64,000 bases of DNA from Natronocella acetinitrilica (GCF_024170285.1 NZ_JALJXV010000010.1:124001-188000), one strand, 5' to 3'; positions 30,969 to 40,523 are shown, numbered from the stretch's first letter. Notes: a model not told the origin generated them from the letters alone. Numbers and translations: made by a program.

Positions 30969-31781
30969 ATGTTCAGACATGCACTGGTTGCCGTTGATTT
31001 TTCTCCTGCCTGGCCCGTATTGAAGGCCAGGCTGGAAGACCTGCGCGCTTTGGGCGCGGAACAAGCGACTCTCGTTTACGTACTCAGCTCGCGCTATCCG
31101 GCGGTGCCGGAAGTTGGGCACCGCGAGCACTATGAAGAACGACTGCGCGGCGAGGCCGCCATGCTCGCGGAAATGGGTTATTCAGTGGACACCCAGGTGC
31201 GCGTTGGCGAGCCCGGCATGGAGGTGGTCGCTGCAGCCAGGGAAGTGGATGCCGACCTCATCCTCCTCGGCAGCCAGGGTCATACCCGGGTGTATCGCTT
31301 TTTTCTCGGCAGTACGGCCATGGACGCCGCGAGGTTGACTTCCATGCCCCTGTGGCTTGAGCCGGTTGGCGAGGGCAGTGCTGCCGACCGTTCCGGAATC
31401 CTCTTGCTGGCCACGGACGGTTCCCCCGCGGCCGAGGCGGCGGAGCAGTATTCTCGCGCCATTGCGCCACGCATGAGGCAAGCGATCGCCGCGACTGCAA
31501 CTTGCGCCAGTGAGGGCTGCGACCGGGAGATCGCTGATGCCAGGGCCCACCTCGCGACAGTGACCGAAGGCATCACCAATGCGGAACCCCGTGTTCTGGA
31601 TGGTGATCCACGCACAGTTATTGTAGAACTCGCCCGACATCTGCCGGCGGAACTCACCATCATCGGCAAGCGTGGTCGCGGTGCTATTCCGGATCTACTC
31701 CTGGGTAGCACCGCCGAAGCCGTCTGTCATGGGGCGCACCGGCCGGTGCTGCTCGTGCCAATGCGGAAAGGAGCAATATGA
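30969..31781 (+). CDS. tandem-domain universal stress protein
   Basis: The 270-residue protein contains two UspA domains (about 1-138 and 143-268). Each has the nucleotide-binding G-x2-G-x9-G-S/T motif: [16 protein letters not shown] in the first and [16 protein letters not shown] in the second. The gene is embedded in the arsenic operon and overlaps arsH by four bases, so it is co-translated with it. UspA proteins accompany ACR3 or ArsP transporters in some arsenic clusters; a direct role here is not shown. Confidence 0.88.
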   Translation: MFRHALVAVDFSPAWPVLKARLEDLRALGAEQATLVYVLSSRYPAVPEVGHREHYEERLRGEAAMLAEMGYSVDTQVRVGEPGMEVVAAAREVDADLILLGSQGHTRVYRFFLGSTAMDAARLTSMPLWLEPVGEGSAADRSGILLLATDGSPAAEAAEQYSRAIAPRMRQAIAATATCASEGCDREIADARAHLATVTEGITNAEPRVLDGDPRTVIVELARHLPAELTIIGKRGRGAIPDLLLGSTAEAVCHGAHRPVLLVPMRKGAI

Positions 31782-32500
31782 ACAACGAGATACCCAATCT
31801 TCTCGAGCAGTATGTGGATACTCCGGACCTGAGCCGTTTACGTCCGCCTGCGTCCAGTCATGCTCCACGCATACTGCTGCTGTATGGATCCCTGCGTGAT
31901 CGCTCCTACAGCCGGTTTCTCACTGAAGAGGCCGCCCGGTTGCTGGGACGCTTTGGTGCGGAGACCCGTATCTACAACCCATCCGGATTACCGCTGCCGG
32001 ACGATGTGTCCGCCGACCATCCCAAGGTCGTTGAACTGCGTGAACTCTCTGAATGGTCGGAAGGCCATGTCTGGTGCAGCCCGGAACGCCACGGCAACAT
32101 GACAGGTATCCTCAAGAGCCAGATTGACTGGCTGCCGCTCGCTTACCGCGGTATCCGGCCCACCCAGGGGCGCACCCTGGCCGTCATGCAGGTCTGCGGA
32201 GGCTCGCAGTCCTTCAATGCCGTGAACAACATGCGCATCCTCGGTCGCTGGATGCGCATGATCACTATTCCCAATCAGTCGTCGGTACCCAAGGCATACG
32301 AGGAGTTCGATGAGGCGGGGCGCATGAAGCCCTCCCCGTACTACAACCGGATGGTGGACGTGATGCAGGAATTGCTGAGATTCACCCTGCTGACGCGGGA
32401 CTGCGCCGACTATCTCGTGGACCGTTACAGTGAGCGGGTGGACGACGATCGGCCGGTGTCATCTGGCGAGGTGCCACTGGACCGGGCCGCAAGCCCCTAG
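31778..32500 (+). CDS. arsH: ArsH, NADPH-dependent FMN oxidoreductase
   Basis: The 240-residue flavoprotein has the flavodoxin-like FMN site [20 protein letters not shown] and the ArsH signature [21 protein letters not shown] (in part). ArsH proteins oxidise trivalent organoarsenicals or reduce quinones and metals, giving resistance to methylated arsenicals. It is the last gene of the operon and faces the thiolase gene across an 84-base gap containing a long hairpin. Confidence 0.92.
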   Translation: MNNEIPNLLEQYVDTPDLSRLRPPASSHAPRILLLYGSLRDRSYSRFLTEEAARLLGRFGAETRIYNPSGLPLPDDVSADHPKVVELRELSEWSEGHVWCSPERHGNMTGILKSQIDWLPLAYRGIRPTQGRTLAVMQVCGGSQSFNAVNNMRILGRWMRMITIPNQSSVPKAYEEFDEAGRMKPSPYYNRMVDVMQELLRFTLLTRDCADYLVDRYSERVDDDRPVSSGEVPLDRAASP

Positions 32501-32520
32501 TCTTGCGGCCTCGACGGGAG

Positions 32521-32570
32521 CGGGCTGGTAGATGGTGCGGGTAAAGCGGTCCCGCACCATCGCCAGCCCG
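32521..32570. terminator. long hairpin between convergent arsH and thiolase genes
   Basis: GATGGTGCGGG pairs with CCCGCACCATC around a 9-base loop. The flanking CGGGCTGG and CCAGCCCG extend the stem to about 19 bp with small bulges. It lies between two convergent 3' ends and could act on both transcripts. A T tract is missing, so intrinsic termination is uncertain. Confidence 0.6.
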
Positions 32571-32584
32571 CGTGGCGAATCCGG

Positions 32585-33766
32585 TTACAACCGCTCCAGT
32601 GCCAGCGCGATGCCCTGGCCACCGCCGATGCATAGCGTCACGATGCCCTTGCGCTCGCCACTCCTGCGCATGGCGTGTAGCAGGCGCACAGTGAGCACGG
32701 CGCCAGTGGCGCCAATGGGGTGGCCGTGGGCGATGGCGCCGCCCTCGACGTTGACGATGTCCTCGGGGAAGCCCACTTCCCGCAGCACCACCAGGGCGAT
32801 GGCTGCAAACGCCTCGTTGATCTCCACCCGGTCGACGTCGGAGACGCGCCAGTTGGCCCGTTCCAGCGCCTGGTGTACCGCGGGGACGGGGCCGATGCCG
32901 AACATTCCCGGCTCCACTGCCCCGATACCCCAGGACACCAGCCGTGCCACCGGTTGCAGACCGTGTTCCTCCGCCGATGCGCGATCGGCCACCAGCATGG
33001 CGGCGGCACCGGTATTCAGGCCCGGGGCGTTGCCGGCGGTGACCGTGCCATCTTCACGGAAGGCGCCGCGCAGCCGTGCCAGGCTCTCGACGGTGGTGTC
33101 CGCCCGGTTGTGCTCGTCCTTGGCGAACACTGTCGGGCCCTTGCGCCCGGGCACCTCCACCGGCGTGATCTCGGTATCGAAGTGGCCCTCGGCCTGGGCC
33201 TTCGAGAAGCGTTGCTGGGAGCGGGCCGCCCAGGCGTCCTGATCCTCCCGGCTGATCCTGTACTCCTTGACCAGATCCTCCGTGTGCCAACCGGAATGCT
33301 TGCCGGAGAAGGCATCATGCAGGCCGTCGTAGAGCATGGAGTCGAGCATTTTCGCATCGCCCATGCGGTAGCCCCAGCGAGCCTTCTCAAGCAGATAGGG
33401 CGCGCGATCCATGTTCTCGAAGCCGCCGGCAAGAACGCAGTGCGCGTGGCCGACAAGCACCTCCTGGGCCGCCGAGGCGATAGCCTGGGCGCCGGACCCG
33501 CAGACCCGGTTGACGGTGAGCGCCGGGACCGACACCGGCACGCCGCCGTGAATGGCCGCCTGCCGTGCGGGGTTCATGCGGTTGCCGGCCTGGATCACGT
33601 TACCCATGATCACCGAATCCAGCCGCTCACCGCTGATGCCGCCGCGGTTCAGCGCCTCCCTGGCAACAATCCCGCCCAGGTCGGCGGCGGGCATGTCCTT
33701 GAGCGTGCCGGCATAGGTGCCGATGGGCGTGCGCACGGGCGCACAGATCACTACATCCGTTGCCAT
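32585..33766 (-). CDS. thiolase family protein (acetyl-CoA acetyltransferase type)
   Basis: The 393-residue enzyme has the three thiolase catalytic elements: C89 in NRVCGSGAQA, H349 in AHGHPIGATGA and C379 in LCIGGGQG. Such enzymes condense two acetyl-CoA to acetoacetyl-CoA or cleave 3-ketoacyl-CoA. Substrate preference (biosynthetic PhaA/AtoB type or FadA type) cannot be decided, though the length and the C-terminal GGGQGIALALERL block fit the biosynthetic type. It lies between arsH and arxD with no metabolic partner in the window. Being on the arx strand 128 bases downstream of arxD, it may receive read-through. Confidence 0.88.
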   Translation of the reverse strand: MATDVVICAPVRTPIGTYAGTLKDMPAADLGGIVAREALNRGGISGERLDSVIMGNVIQAGNRMNPARQAAIHGGVPVSVPALTVNRVCGSGAQAIASAAQEVLVGHAHCVLAGGFENMDRAPYLLEKARWGYRMGDAKMLDSMLYDGLHDAFSGKHSGWHTEDLVKEYRISREDQDAWAARSQQRFSKAQAEGHFDTEITPVEVPGRKGPTVFAKDEHNRADTTVESLARLRGAFREDGTVTAGNAPGLNTGAAAMLVADRASAEEHGLQPVARLVSWGIGAVEPGMFGIGPVPAVHQALERANWRVSDVDRVEINEAFAAIALVVLREVGFPEDIVNVEGGAIAHGHPIGATGAVLTVRLLHAMRRSGERKGIVTLCIGGGQGIALALERL

Positions 33767-33894
33767 GGGTATCGCCTCTGTTGACGTGATGAACAGTACT
33801 TACTGCACTAGGGTAAGCCATGATGGGGTAACGTGGCCTTGATCCTTGGCAAGTTGCCGCCGAATCGTCCGGGAGCGCCAGTTGGACCGCGCCC

Positions 33895-34791
33895 TCAGCC
33901 CGTGCCGCAACGCTTGCAGATGGCGACATGGGAAGCGTCCAGTCCGGCCTCCTCAAGCCGGGCGTGAATGGCGGCCCGCTCCCCCTGAAGCGTAAATGGC
34001 TCCCCGCAGCCGCCGCACACGGCCTGTCTCGGCGGAACCGGGGGTAATTCCTGACGCACCATCGCCTGCGGTGTCGGGCCTGTGTCCTCCGCTGCCAGCA
34101 GGTGCCGGATGTCGGCGAATTCCAGTTCCGCGATGGCCGTGACCAGTGCCGTCAGCCCGGCGTAAACCGTTGCGCCGGTGCGCCCTTCGCCGACGGCATC
34201 AATGCGCGTGGCGAGGGTGGACATCCAGCCCAGGTAGTGACGGGCCAGCAGCCAGGCCTGGTCGCGCAGCATGGACTCCGCCTGCGTCCTGTCCCCGCCC
34301 TGCAGCGATTCGGCGGCTTTCGCCCACAGCATGGCAGAGAACTCAAGCAGCAGGGCGATGTGATCCGGCAGGTCATGGAAGGCGCTCCCTTTCTCGACGC
34401 CGTGTCGCCGGTAGAGCTGCACCAGTTGCTGGACGCTCGGCCCCATCAGGGCGCCGTCCAGGTAGAGCCCGGCGTTGAGGTCCACCCGGTAGGGTGGCGT
34501 CAGGAAAAGCCAGGTGTAGTCCCGCAGCAGACGATCACCGGCACCCGGTTCCGCCAGGGCCTGCTCAAGCCGCCGGACCGACTCGCGCAGCTCGGGTGGG
34601 TCGCCGAGCGTGACCAGCGCCTCCCGCAGGTCCGGGACCAGGTCGCTGCCCATGGCCGCAACCAGCGCCGGGTCGTGGGGTGGGCGCAGGCACTGCGCCA
34701 GGTTCAGGTAGCATGCCGCCCGGGCCTGCGCCCGCTGTGCGGGGGCGGCGGGAGGCCGCGTGCTGGTGCGCTTGAGTGCGGTTGCCGCCAT
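33895..34791 (-). CDS. arxD: ArxD, TorD/DmsD family molybdoenzyme chaperone
   Basis: The 298-residue protein is a TorD-like helical chaperone (about residues 20-230) with LLRDYTWLFLTPPYRVDLNAG and LPDHIALLLEFSAMLW as conserved helices. The C-terminal tail holds two CxxC pairs, CGGCGEPF and CKRCG, which suggest a small zinc ribbon. It should bind the twin-arginine leader of ArxA and assist cofactor insertion before export. It is the last gene of arxB2-arxA-arxB-arxC-arxD, 12 bases after arxC. Confidence 0.87.
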   Translation of the reverse strand: MAATALKRTSTRPPAAPAQRAQARAACYLNLAQCLRPPHDPALVAAMGSDLVPDLREALVTLGDPPELRESVRRLEQALAEPGAGDRLLRDYTWLFLTPPYRVDLNAGLYLDGALMGPSVQQLVQLYRRHGVEKGSAFHDLPDHIALLLEFSAMLWAKAAESLQGGDRTQAESMLRDQAWLLARHYLGWMSTLATRIDAVGEGRTGATVYAGLTALVTAIAELEFADIRHLLAAEDTGPTPQAMVRQELPPVPPRQAVCGGCGEPFTLQGERAAIHARLEEAGLDASHVAICKRCGTG

Positions 34792-34803
34792 GATGTTGCT
34801 CCC

Positions 34804-35979
34804 TCAGTCGCCCGCGTGGGGGCCGGTGTTGAAGAACCGGTCACCGGCGGCGTAGACGGTAATGGACAGGAAGACCCCGATCAGGAACATGCCCCATTCC
34901 ACGCTGTTGGGGCTGTATTCCACCAGGGCCGGGACCCAGCTGCCCTTCCACAGGGGCACCAGCTGTCCACCGATGATGAACTCGTAGCGGGCAATGAAAA
35001 TGCCGATGATTGCGAGGGCGCCGGCGGCGGCCTGCACCAGGGGGTTGCCCCGAAGTTTGGCCATGCTCATCAGTGCAAGGGGCAGGGCCAGGCAGACCAG
35101 CACCTCGAACCAGAACAGCGGCGAGCCCACCATGTACTGGTAGACGATCTGCACGCCTTCAGCACTGGACCAGAGCCCTGCGGTGGTGCGGCTTGCGACC
35201 ACGATGGCGTAGCCGATCAGCGCCACCAGGAAGATCACCGGCAGATGCTGTTGCATGACCCGCTGCTTGGCCTCCGACAGACCGTCATGGCTGAATCGGT
35301 GGGTGATGTTGAGGAAGAGCAGCGCCATGGCAAGGCCGGTGACGACGGAACCCACCCAGTAGTAGAGCGGCGTTGCCGCGCCGTACCAGACCGGGCGCAT
35401 GATCATCATTCCGTAGACCAGGCCCTGGGTGAAAAGCGCGCCGACGCAAGTCAGCACGATGGCGATGGAGAGCAGCCGCACCGTATTGTCGCGGATGTCC
35501 ACCTCCCGCAGCCGGAACAGCAGCCAGCCCAGGAACACCACGTAGGCACCCCAGAAGGCCCCCATCCACAGCATCGGCGAGCGCACCTGCATGTTCAGCG
35601 GGATGGCCCAGAGGGTGCGGAAGGCGTGACCCAGCTCCAGCGCCAGCGCTGCCAGGGCGCCGATGCTGAGGCCAAGAGCCAGGGTAAAGAGCCGGGGCGC
35701 GATACGATCCCAGCCCTCAATGCGGAACACGGAGCCGACGCCAGCAACCATGCTCACACCGAAGGACGACAGGGCCAGGAAGGCGTAGGTCACCACTGGC
35801 AGGCCCCACATCATGTCGCTGCCCTGGGAGAGGGCGGCGCCACCGTGGATGAACTTGGGCCAGGCGGCGATCAGGCCGATGATCAGGCCGATCACGCCGA
35901 CCGCCAGCATCATGGTGGCGGTCAGGGTGTTGCCCGAGTAGCGCGGCCCACCGGGAATCTGTTCTGCTGTGACGCTCAT
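34804..35979 (-). CDS. arxC: ArxC, NrfD/PsrC-type membrane subunit
   Basis: The 391-residue integral membrane protein has about ten helices and belongs to the NrfD/PsrC family of quinone-interacting subunits. It should anchor ArxAB to the periplasmic face of the membrane and pass electrons between the Fe-S subunit and the quinone pool. Long hydrophobic helices such as MMLAVGVIGLIIGLIAAWP alternate with short loops. It lies between arxB (15-base gap) and arxD. Confidence 0.9.
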   Translation of the reverse strand: MSVTAEQIPGGPRYSGNTLTATMMLAVGVIGLIIGLIAAWPKFIHGGAALSQGSDMMWGLPVVTYAFLALSSFGVSMVAGVGSVFRIEGWDRIAPRLFTLALGLSIGALAALALELGHAFRTLWAIPLNMQVRSPMLWMGAFWGAYVVFLGWLLFRLREVDIRDNTVRLLSIAIVLTCVGALFTQGLVYGMMIMRPVWYGAATPLYYWVGSVVTGLAMALLFLNITHRFSHDGLSEAKQRVMQQHLPVIFLVALIGYAIVVASRTTAGLWSSAEGVQIVYQYMVGSPLFWFEVLVCLALPLALMSMAKLRGNPLVQAAAGALAIIGIFIARYEFIIGGQLVPLWKGSWVPALVEYSPNSVEWGMFLIGVFLSITVYAAGDRFFNTGPHAGD

Positions 35980-35994
35980 GGGTCAGTCTCCTCG

Positions 35995-36747
35995 TCAGGC
36001 TTGGTCGTCGAACTGGGGTTCGAACTTGGGCACGGTGCCGTGCTCACCCAGGTAATAGACCTGCGGCTTGTTGCCGGTATGCTCGAAAACCCGGGTGCCG
36101 CGCTTGTTGGCGATCAGCTCGTTGACCTTGCTCTCGGGGTTGTCCAGGTCGCCGAAGTAGCGTGCCTTGGGGGCGCAGGTGCGCACACAGGCGGGCACGT
36201 ACTCGACCAGATCGGGATTATCCTCGTCGAGATCGGCGACCCCGGCCGGCGCCTTGCTTATCTTGTGGTAGCAGAAGGTGCACTTGGAGACGACGCCCCT
36301 GGGCTGAATGCCGATACCCTTGCTCCAGTCCGATTCCGGGTTCTGGAAGGGCGGGCTCCACATCTGGCCGTCGCTGCCCGGGAAGGCCTGGCGGATGTCT
36401 GGCTCCAGCAGCGGTTTTTCGTCGGCGTAGAATCGCACGCCGTAGGGGCAGGCGATCATGCAGTACTTGCAGCCGATGCACTTGTTCCAGTCGATCAGCA
36501 CCACGCCGTCGTCGGTCTTGTAGGTGGCCCGGGTCGGGCAGACGTGGACGCAGGACGGGTTCTCGCACTGCATGCAGGGCCGCGGGAACCACTTGATCGA
36601 GGTATTGGGGTATTTCCCCTCGTGGTAGAAAAGCACGTCCTGCCAGGATTCACCCGGCAGGGTGTTGTTCTCCATGGCGCAGGCCGTGGTGCAGGCCTGA
36701 CAGCCGGTGCACTTGTCCAGGTCGATGACCATTCCCCACTTTGGCAT
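35995..36747 (-). CDS. arxB: ArxB, four-cluster Fe-S subunit
   Basis: The 250-residue electron-transfer subunit belongs to the DmsB/PsrB/ArrB family. Four cysteine groups are visible: CTGCQACTTAC near the N-terminus, CENPSCVHVCPTRA, CIGCKYCMIACPYG, and CTFC with CVRTCAPKARYFG near the C-terminus. Four [4Fe-4S] clusters are therefore expected. It has no signal peptide of its own, so it should be exported together with ArxA by the Tat system. It lies 31 bases after arxA. Confidence 0.93.
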   Translation of the reverse strand: MPKWGMVIDLDKCTGCQACTTACAMENNTLPGESWQDVLFYHEGKYPNTSIKWFPRPCMQCENPSCVHVCPTRATYKTDDGVVLIDWNKCIGCKYCMIACPYGVRFYADEKPLLEPDIRQAFPGSDGQMWSPPFQNPESDWSKGIGIQPRGVVSKCTFCYHKISKAPAGVADLDEDNPDLVEYVPACVRTCAPKARYFGDLDNPESKVNELIANKRGTRVFEHTGNKPQVYYLGEHGTVPKFEPQFDDQA

Positions 36748-36778
36748 TGTCTCTACTCCTGTGTTTGGGGCGGTGCGC

Positions 36779-39265
36779 CTAGGCGCGCTCCACGCTGACC
36801 TTGGTGGTGTAGTAACTGGCGAGACCGGAAATGCGGTCCGAGCGGTTCACCGTGATTTCGCCGGAGTGGCCGGGCTTACGGCTCTCGGCCCAGCGGCCCT
36901 GGGCCCAGTGGCCATGCTCCATGGGCAGCACCACGGTGTCCGGGCGGGTGCCCTCGAAATAGCGGCAATAGGCCTCGATCTCGCCAAGCTCGGAGCGGAT
37001 CTTCACCCGGTCTCCGCTGCGGATGCCCCGGGCGCGGGCGGTCTCCGGATGAATCTCCAGGTAGACGGTGCGCCGACCGCCCATCACCGGCTGCAGCAGG
37101 GAGATGGCGTGGGGAATGTTTGCCCCGCGCCCCTCGGCATGCATGGCGGTCTTGGGGGTGGAGAAGTACAGGTCACCACCACCGGGATGTTCCGGTGCCA
37201 CCCATTGGATGATGCCGGCCCGCTCTGCCGGGATGCCGAACTCCTGCGCCACGTAGTCGGCATACTGTTCCAGCTTGCCGGAGACGAACTCGAAGCGGCC
37301 GCTGGGCGTGCGCAGCAGTTTTTCCCTGACCTCCGACGGCGACATGCGGCGGTTGTAGCCTTCCCCGTCCCACTCGTAGAAAACGCCGCGGCGCTGGCGC
37401 CAGTGGTAGGGCTTTTTGTACCAGACGCCCTCACGCTTCCATGACTCGAAGTCATTGACGCCGTTGCTGCCCGGGTTGTCCCGGAACCCCTCGGCCAGAT
37501 GGCGGAGTACGTTTTCCGTGTTGTCCAGCGCCTGGTAGTACTCGCTCATGGAGCCGTTGATGCGCTTGCCGATCTCGATCAGCGTGTCGCCGAACACCTT
37601 GGTGTCGTAGAGCGGGTCCACCGCCGGCGTGCGCAGCGTGGTAATTGGCCAGCCCTCGAAGGGGTAGCTCGGCGCATCCTGCAGCCGCTCCAGGTAGGTA
37701 TGGTCCGGCAGGATGATGTCCGCGTATTTGGCGGATTCGCTGGGGAAGGGTGACGTCTCGATGACGAAGATGTCCTTGAAGGCTTCCTCCCAGGCCTTGC
37801 TGTCCGGCGCGGTCCAGATGGGGTTGTTGAGGTAGAACATCACCGTGTCGAGCTTGTAGGGGTCGCCCTTGTGATGGTTCGGGCCGATCTCCTGCATCAT
37901 GTTTCGCGCCAGGGGCCAGCGATCTGTGCCCTTCATGTCGATCCGGGGCAACTCGCCGCTGGCGATGCGCTCGCGGACGCGCTGGGCGTGGTCGTCCATG
38001 TAGTCGCCGGCACTCGCCGGCAGCGGGCCGTAGCTCGGTCCCATCTGGTAGAACATGCCGCCCTCGGCGAACAGCGCGCCGACCAGGGCGTTCAGGGCGT
38101 GGATGGCCATGCCGTTCCAGGTGCCGTTGGAGTGCGCCGTTGGCCCGCGCTCGAAGATCGCCATGGCCGGGCGGGTGGTGCCGAACTCCCGGGCCACCTC
38201 GCGGATGTGACGCGCCGGGATGGAAGTGACCTCCTCGGCCCACTCCGGGGTGCGGTCCTTGAGTTCCTCGTTCCACCAGACGTCCAGGCCGTGGACCCAG
38301 CGCTGGTTGAAGGTGTCACCGTCGATGACCTCGCCGCTCTCGAAGCGGTTGCGCCCGTCGCGGAAATCACCGACGAATTCCTTGTCCCAGAGGCCTTCGG
38401 TGAGGATCACGTGGGCGATGGCAAGCGCCATGGCGCCGTCGGTGCCGGGGCGTATCAGCAGCTTGCGGTCGGCCGCCGCGTTGGTGGCATTGGCATGCAC
38501 GTCGATGGCGGTGACGCGGGTCTTCGGGCTCTTGGTGCGGATGTGCCCCCACACCTGCATCAGATAGTTATAGGGGCGGAACGCCTCCAGGAAGCCGGCA
38601 CCGAAGTTCAGCAGATAGTTGACGTTCTTGTAGTCGTAGGCGTTGTATGCCTCGTTGCCGTCGGTCAGCCCCTTGGCCACCATGGAGCCGTCGGAGCACA
38701 TGCTGGAGTGGCCAAGGGCGGTGTTGGGTGAGCCGTAGAGCTGGCCGAAGGTGCCCAGCAGCCCGGCGCAGGAAGCACCCCAGCCGCGCCCGTAGAGGAT
38801 GGCGAAGCGGTGGGATTCATCGTTGTCCCGCAGGTTGTTGAGGCGCCCGGCGACGATATCCAGTGCCTCCTCCCAGGAGATTGACTCGAACTGCGGATCC
38901 TCGTCCCGGCCCTTGTTGGGGTTGGTCCGGCGCATGGGCCCCTTGTAGCGGTCCGGATCGTAGAGGATGTAAGTCCCCAGGTGGCCCTTGGGGCAGAGCT
39001 TGCCGTTGGCGATGGGGCTGTTCATGGAACCGTAGATGCCATGAACGCGGCCATCCGTTGTGTAGACGTCGATGCCGCAGCGCGCCGGGCACTGATGGCA
39101 GACGTTCTTGGTCACCACGGTCTCGCCGGCGCTGCGCCGCTGGGCCTGGCTCTGGGAGATCGGGGCAAGCCCCTGCAGACCGATGCCGCCGGCGGCCAGG
39201 GCTCCGGCGGCGCCGGAGGCCTGCAGGAAGCGGCGACGGGTAATCAGGCTTTCGAGTACGTTCAT
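36779..39265 (-). CDS. arxA: ArxA, anaerobic arsenite oxidase molybdopterin subunit
   Basis: The 828-residue catalytic subunit of the DMSO reductase superfamily oxidises arsenite to arsenate in the periplasm. A twin-arginine leader is seen as TRRRFLQ (residues 9-15). The [4Fe-4S] ligands are C56, C59, C63 and C91 (C-x2-C-x3-C-x27-C). YGRGWG at 158-163 agrees with the ArxA-type motif, where ArrA arsenate reductases have a different sequence. C190 in SSMCSDG is the candidate molybdenum ligand. I use ATG 39265 (GGAGG upstream, ATGA overlap with arxB2); the frame stays open to 40024, but that part overlaps arxB2. The assignment as ArxA and not ArrA rests on this motif, on length and on the arxXSR neighbours. 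Confidence 0.9.
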   Translation of the reverse strand: MNVLESLITRRRFLQASGAAGALAAGGIGLQGLAPISQSQAQRRSAGETVVTKNVCHQCPARCGIDVYTTDGRVHGIYGSMNSPIANGKLCPKGHLGTYILYDPDRYKGPMRRTNPNKGRDEDPQFESISWEEALDIVAGRLNNLRDNDESHRFAILYGRGWGASCAGLLGTFGQLYGSPNTALGHSSMCSDGSMVAKGLTDGNEAYNAYDYKNVNYLLNFGAGFLEAFRPYNYLMQVWGHIRTKSPKTRVTAIDVHANATNAAADRKLLIRPGTDGAMALAIAHVILTEGLWDKEFVGDFRDGRNRFESGEVIDGDTFNQRWVHGLDVWWNEELKDRTPEWAEEVTSIPARHIREVAREFGTTRPAMAIFERGPTAHSNGTWNGMAIHALNALVGALFAEGGMFYQMGPSYGPLPASAGDYMDDHAQRVRERIASGELPRIDMKGTDRWPLARNMMQEIGPNHHKGDPYKLDTVMFYLNNPIWTAPDSKAWEEAFKDIFVIETSPFPSESAKYADIILPDHTYLERLQDAPSYPFEGWPITTLRTPAVDPLYDTKVFGDTLIEIGKRINGSMSEYYQALDNTENVLRHLAEGFRDNPGSNGVNDFESWKREGVWYKKPYHWRQRRGVFYEWDGEGYNRRMSPSEVREKLLRTPSGRFEFVSGKLEQYADYVAQEFGIPAERAGIIQWVAPEHPGGGDLYFSTPKTAMHAEGRGANIPHAISLLQPVMGGRRTVYLEIHPETARARGIRSGDRVKIRSELGEIEAYCRYFEGTRPDTVVLPMEHGHWAQGRWAESRKPGHSGEITVNRSDRISGLASYYTTKVSVERA

Positions 39266-40473
39266 CCGGATTGTCCTCCGTGGTTCTGGTCCGAGACCGC
39301 CGGGTTGCCTTGCGTGAGAAAGGCGAAGCCGGCGGCGGCAAAGCGTCGGGACTTGCGACAGGGGTGGCAGATCTCTTCGTTGCTGTTCCGCGCCGTGAAC
39401 GGGCGGCCGCAGTCCAGGCACTCCCGCTGTTCCATGTGCTGGAGTTCCGTCAGCGCCTGGCCGCCGCCCTGGCTTGCCAGGCGGATGGCCTGCTCCGGGC
39501 AGTGCGACTGGCACAAGCCGCAGGCGATACAGGCGGTGGCATCCAGCACGAGGCGGCTGGCGGTGTTTTCTTCCTCCCGTACGAGCGCGCCAGTCGGGCA
39601 GACGGCGGTGCAGATGCCGTGCCCTTCGCAATCCGCGTTGACGGTGAGTCGCGGCAGAATTGATGAGGGCAGTGATCCGACCGCCAGCATGAGTTCCCCG
39701 GAGAGGCGACGGCGTGCCCGCGGAACGCGCTTGTCCACCAGTGCGCGCGGTTCGGGTGGCGCATCGGAAGTCGTCGTGGCGGCGGCGTGGGAAACTGCCG
39801 CATGCCCACCGAGGCGACGGAAGAAGTGGCGCCGGCCCACGCGGGCCTCCATATCCCGGCCGGGTATGGTCCGGCAGGCCATGCGCTGCGGCAGTGGTTC
39901 CCGGCTCAGGCGCGGCCGATGCGGCGTGTCGGCGTTGCCCTCGTCCAGCAGCCTGTGGGCATGGGCGATCGCGGCCTGCGCCGGGTGGCCGGGGCGGTCG
40001 CCATGGGCCGGGCAGTCGGAGCACCAGCCGCGGTCAACCAGGGCGAGATGCTCGCCACCGGCCAGACGCTGCAGGGTCAGAAGCTGACCGGTGTCCAGGC
40101 CCCCGAGGCAAGGTACACGAAGCGTTCCCGGCCGGGTCTCACCGTCGGGCACGCGCCAGCACTCCACGCGGGTGATGGACGGCGCCGGTTGCCCCGGTGC
40201 GGGCAACGCCGGAAAGCCCTCGACCTGCAGGGCGTCGGTGGGGCAGACGGGGACACACTGGCCGCAGCCCAGGCAATCACCGGTCAGGGATGGCCCCGCG
40301 CCGGTGACCGTCAGTACGGATGCCGGGCACGCCGTGACGCAAGCGCTACAGCCGCTGCGGGTGTCTCGGGCCGGGAGGCAGCTCGCCGCGTCCAGCCGCA
40401 GGCGCGGTTCGGATGCGTCGATGGGTTGATACTCCTCCAGGCCCGGATTTGCATTATTGTCTCGACGTGTCAT
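39262..40473 (-). CDS. arxB2: ArxB2 (ArxB'), polyferredoxin-like Fe-S protein
   Basis: The 403-residue protein holds at least four ferredoxin-type cysteine groups: CSACVTACP, CLGCGQCVPVCPTDA, CEGHGICTAVCPTGA and CIACGLCQSHCPEQA. A terminal CLDCGRPF/CHPC zinc-ribbon-like pair follows. The middle (about 200-250) is rich in Arg and His (GRRHFFRRLGGHAAV), which resembles an internal leader. An extra Fe-S gene ahead of arxA is characteristic of arx operons. It is the first gene downstream of the sigma-54 promoter at 40524-40539. Its exact function is not established; an electron-transfer or maturation role is likely. Confidence 0.85.
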   Translation of the reverse strand: MTRRDNNANPGLEEYQPIDASEPRLRLDAASCLPARDTRSGCSACVTACPASVLTVTGAGPSLTGDCLGCGQCVPVCPTDALQVEGFPALPAPGQPAPSITRVECWRVPDGETRPGTLRVPCLGGLDTGQLLTLQRLAGGEHLALVDRGWCSDCPAHGDRPGHPAQAAIAHAHRLLDEGNADTPHRPRLSREPLPQRMACRTIPGRDMEARVGRRHFFRRLGGHAAVSHAAATTTSDAPPEPRALVDKRVPRARRRLSGELMLAVGSLPSSILPRLTVNADCEGHGICTAVCPTGALVREEENTASRLVLDATACIACGLCQSHCPEQAIRLASQGGGQALTELQHMEQRECLDCGRPFTARNSNEEICHPCRKSRRFAAAGFAFLTQGNPAVSDQNHGGQSG

Positions 40474-40523
40474 GTTCACCGGGCCGGTTGACGTCGGCTC
40501 TCGGGCCGATTCCATTGAGCTGG

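Noticed and set aside
34102-36798. Open reading frame of 898 codons on the plus strand
   Set aside because: It is antisense to arxB, arxC and arxD, which have clear family motifs. The translation is low-complexity and rich in Gly, His and Arg, typical of a GC-rich shadow frame.
36779-39265. Arsenate respiratory reductase ArrA or polysulfide reductase PsrA instead of ArxA
   Set aside because: YGRGWG, the extra Fe-S gene arxB2 and the divergent arxXSR genes fit Arx; ArrA loci lack this set. A phylogeny would settle it.
39266-40024. N-terminal extension of arxA
   Set aside because: The frame is open but would overlap arxB2 entirely; the Tat leader and a ribosome-binding site place the start at 39265.
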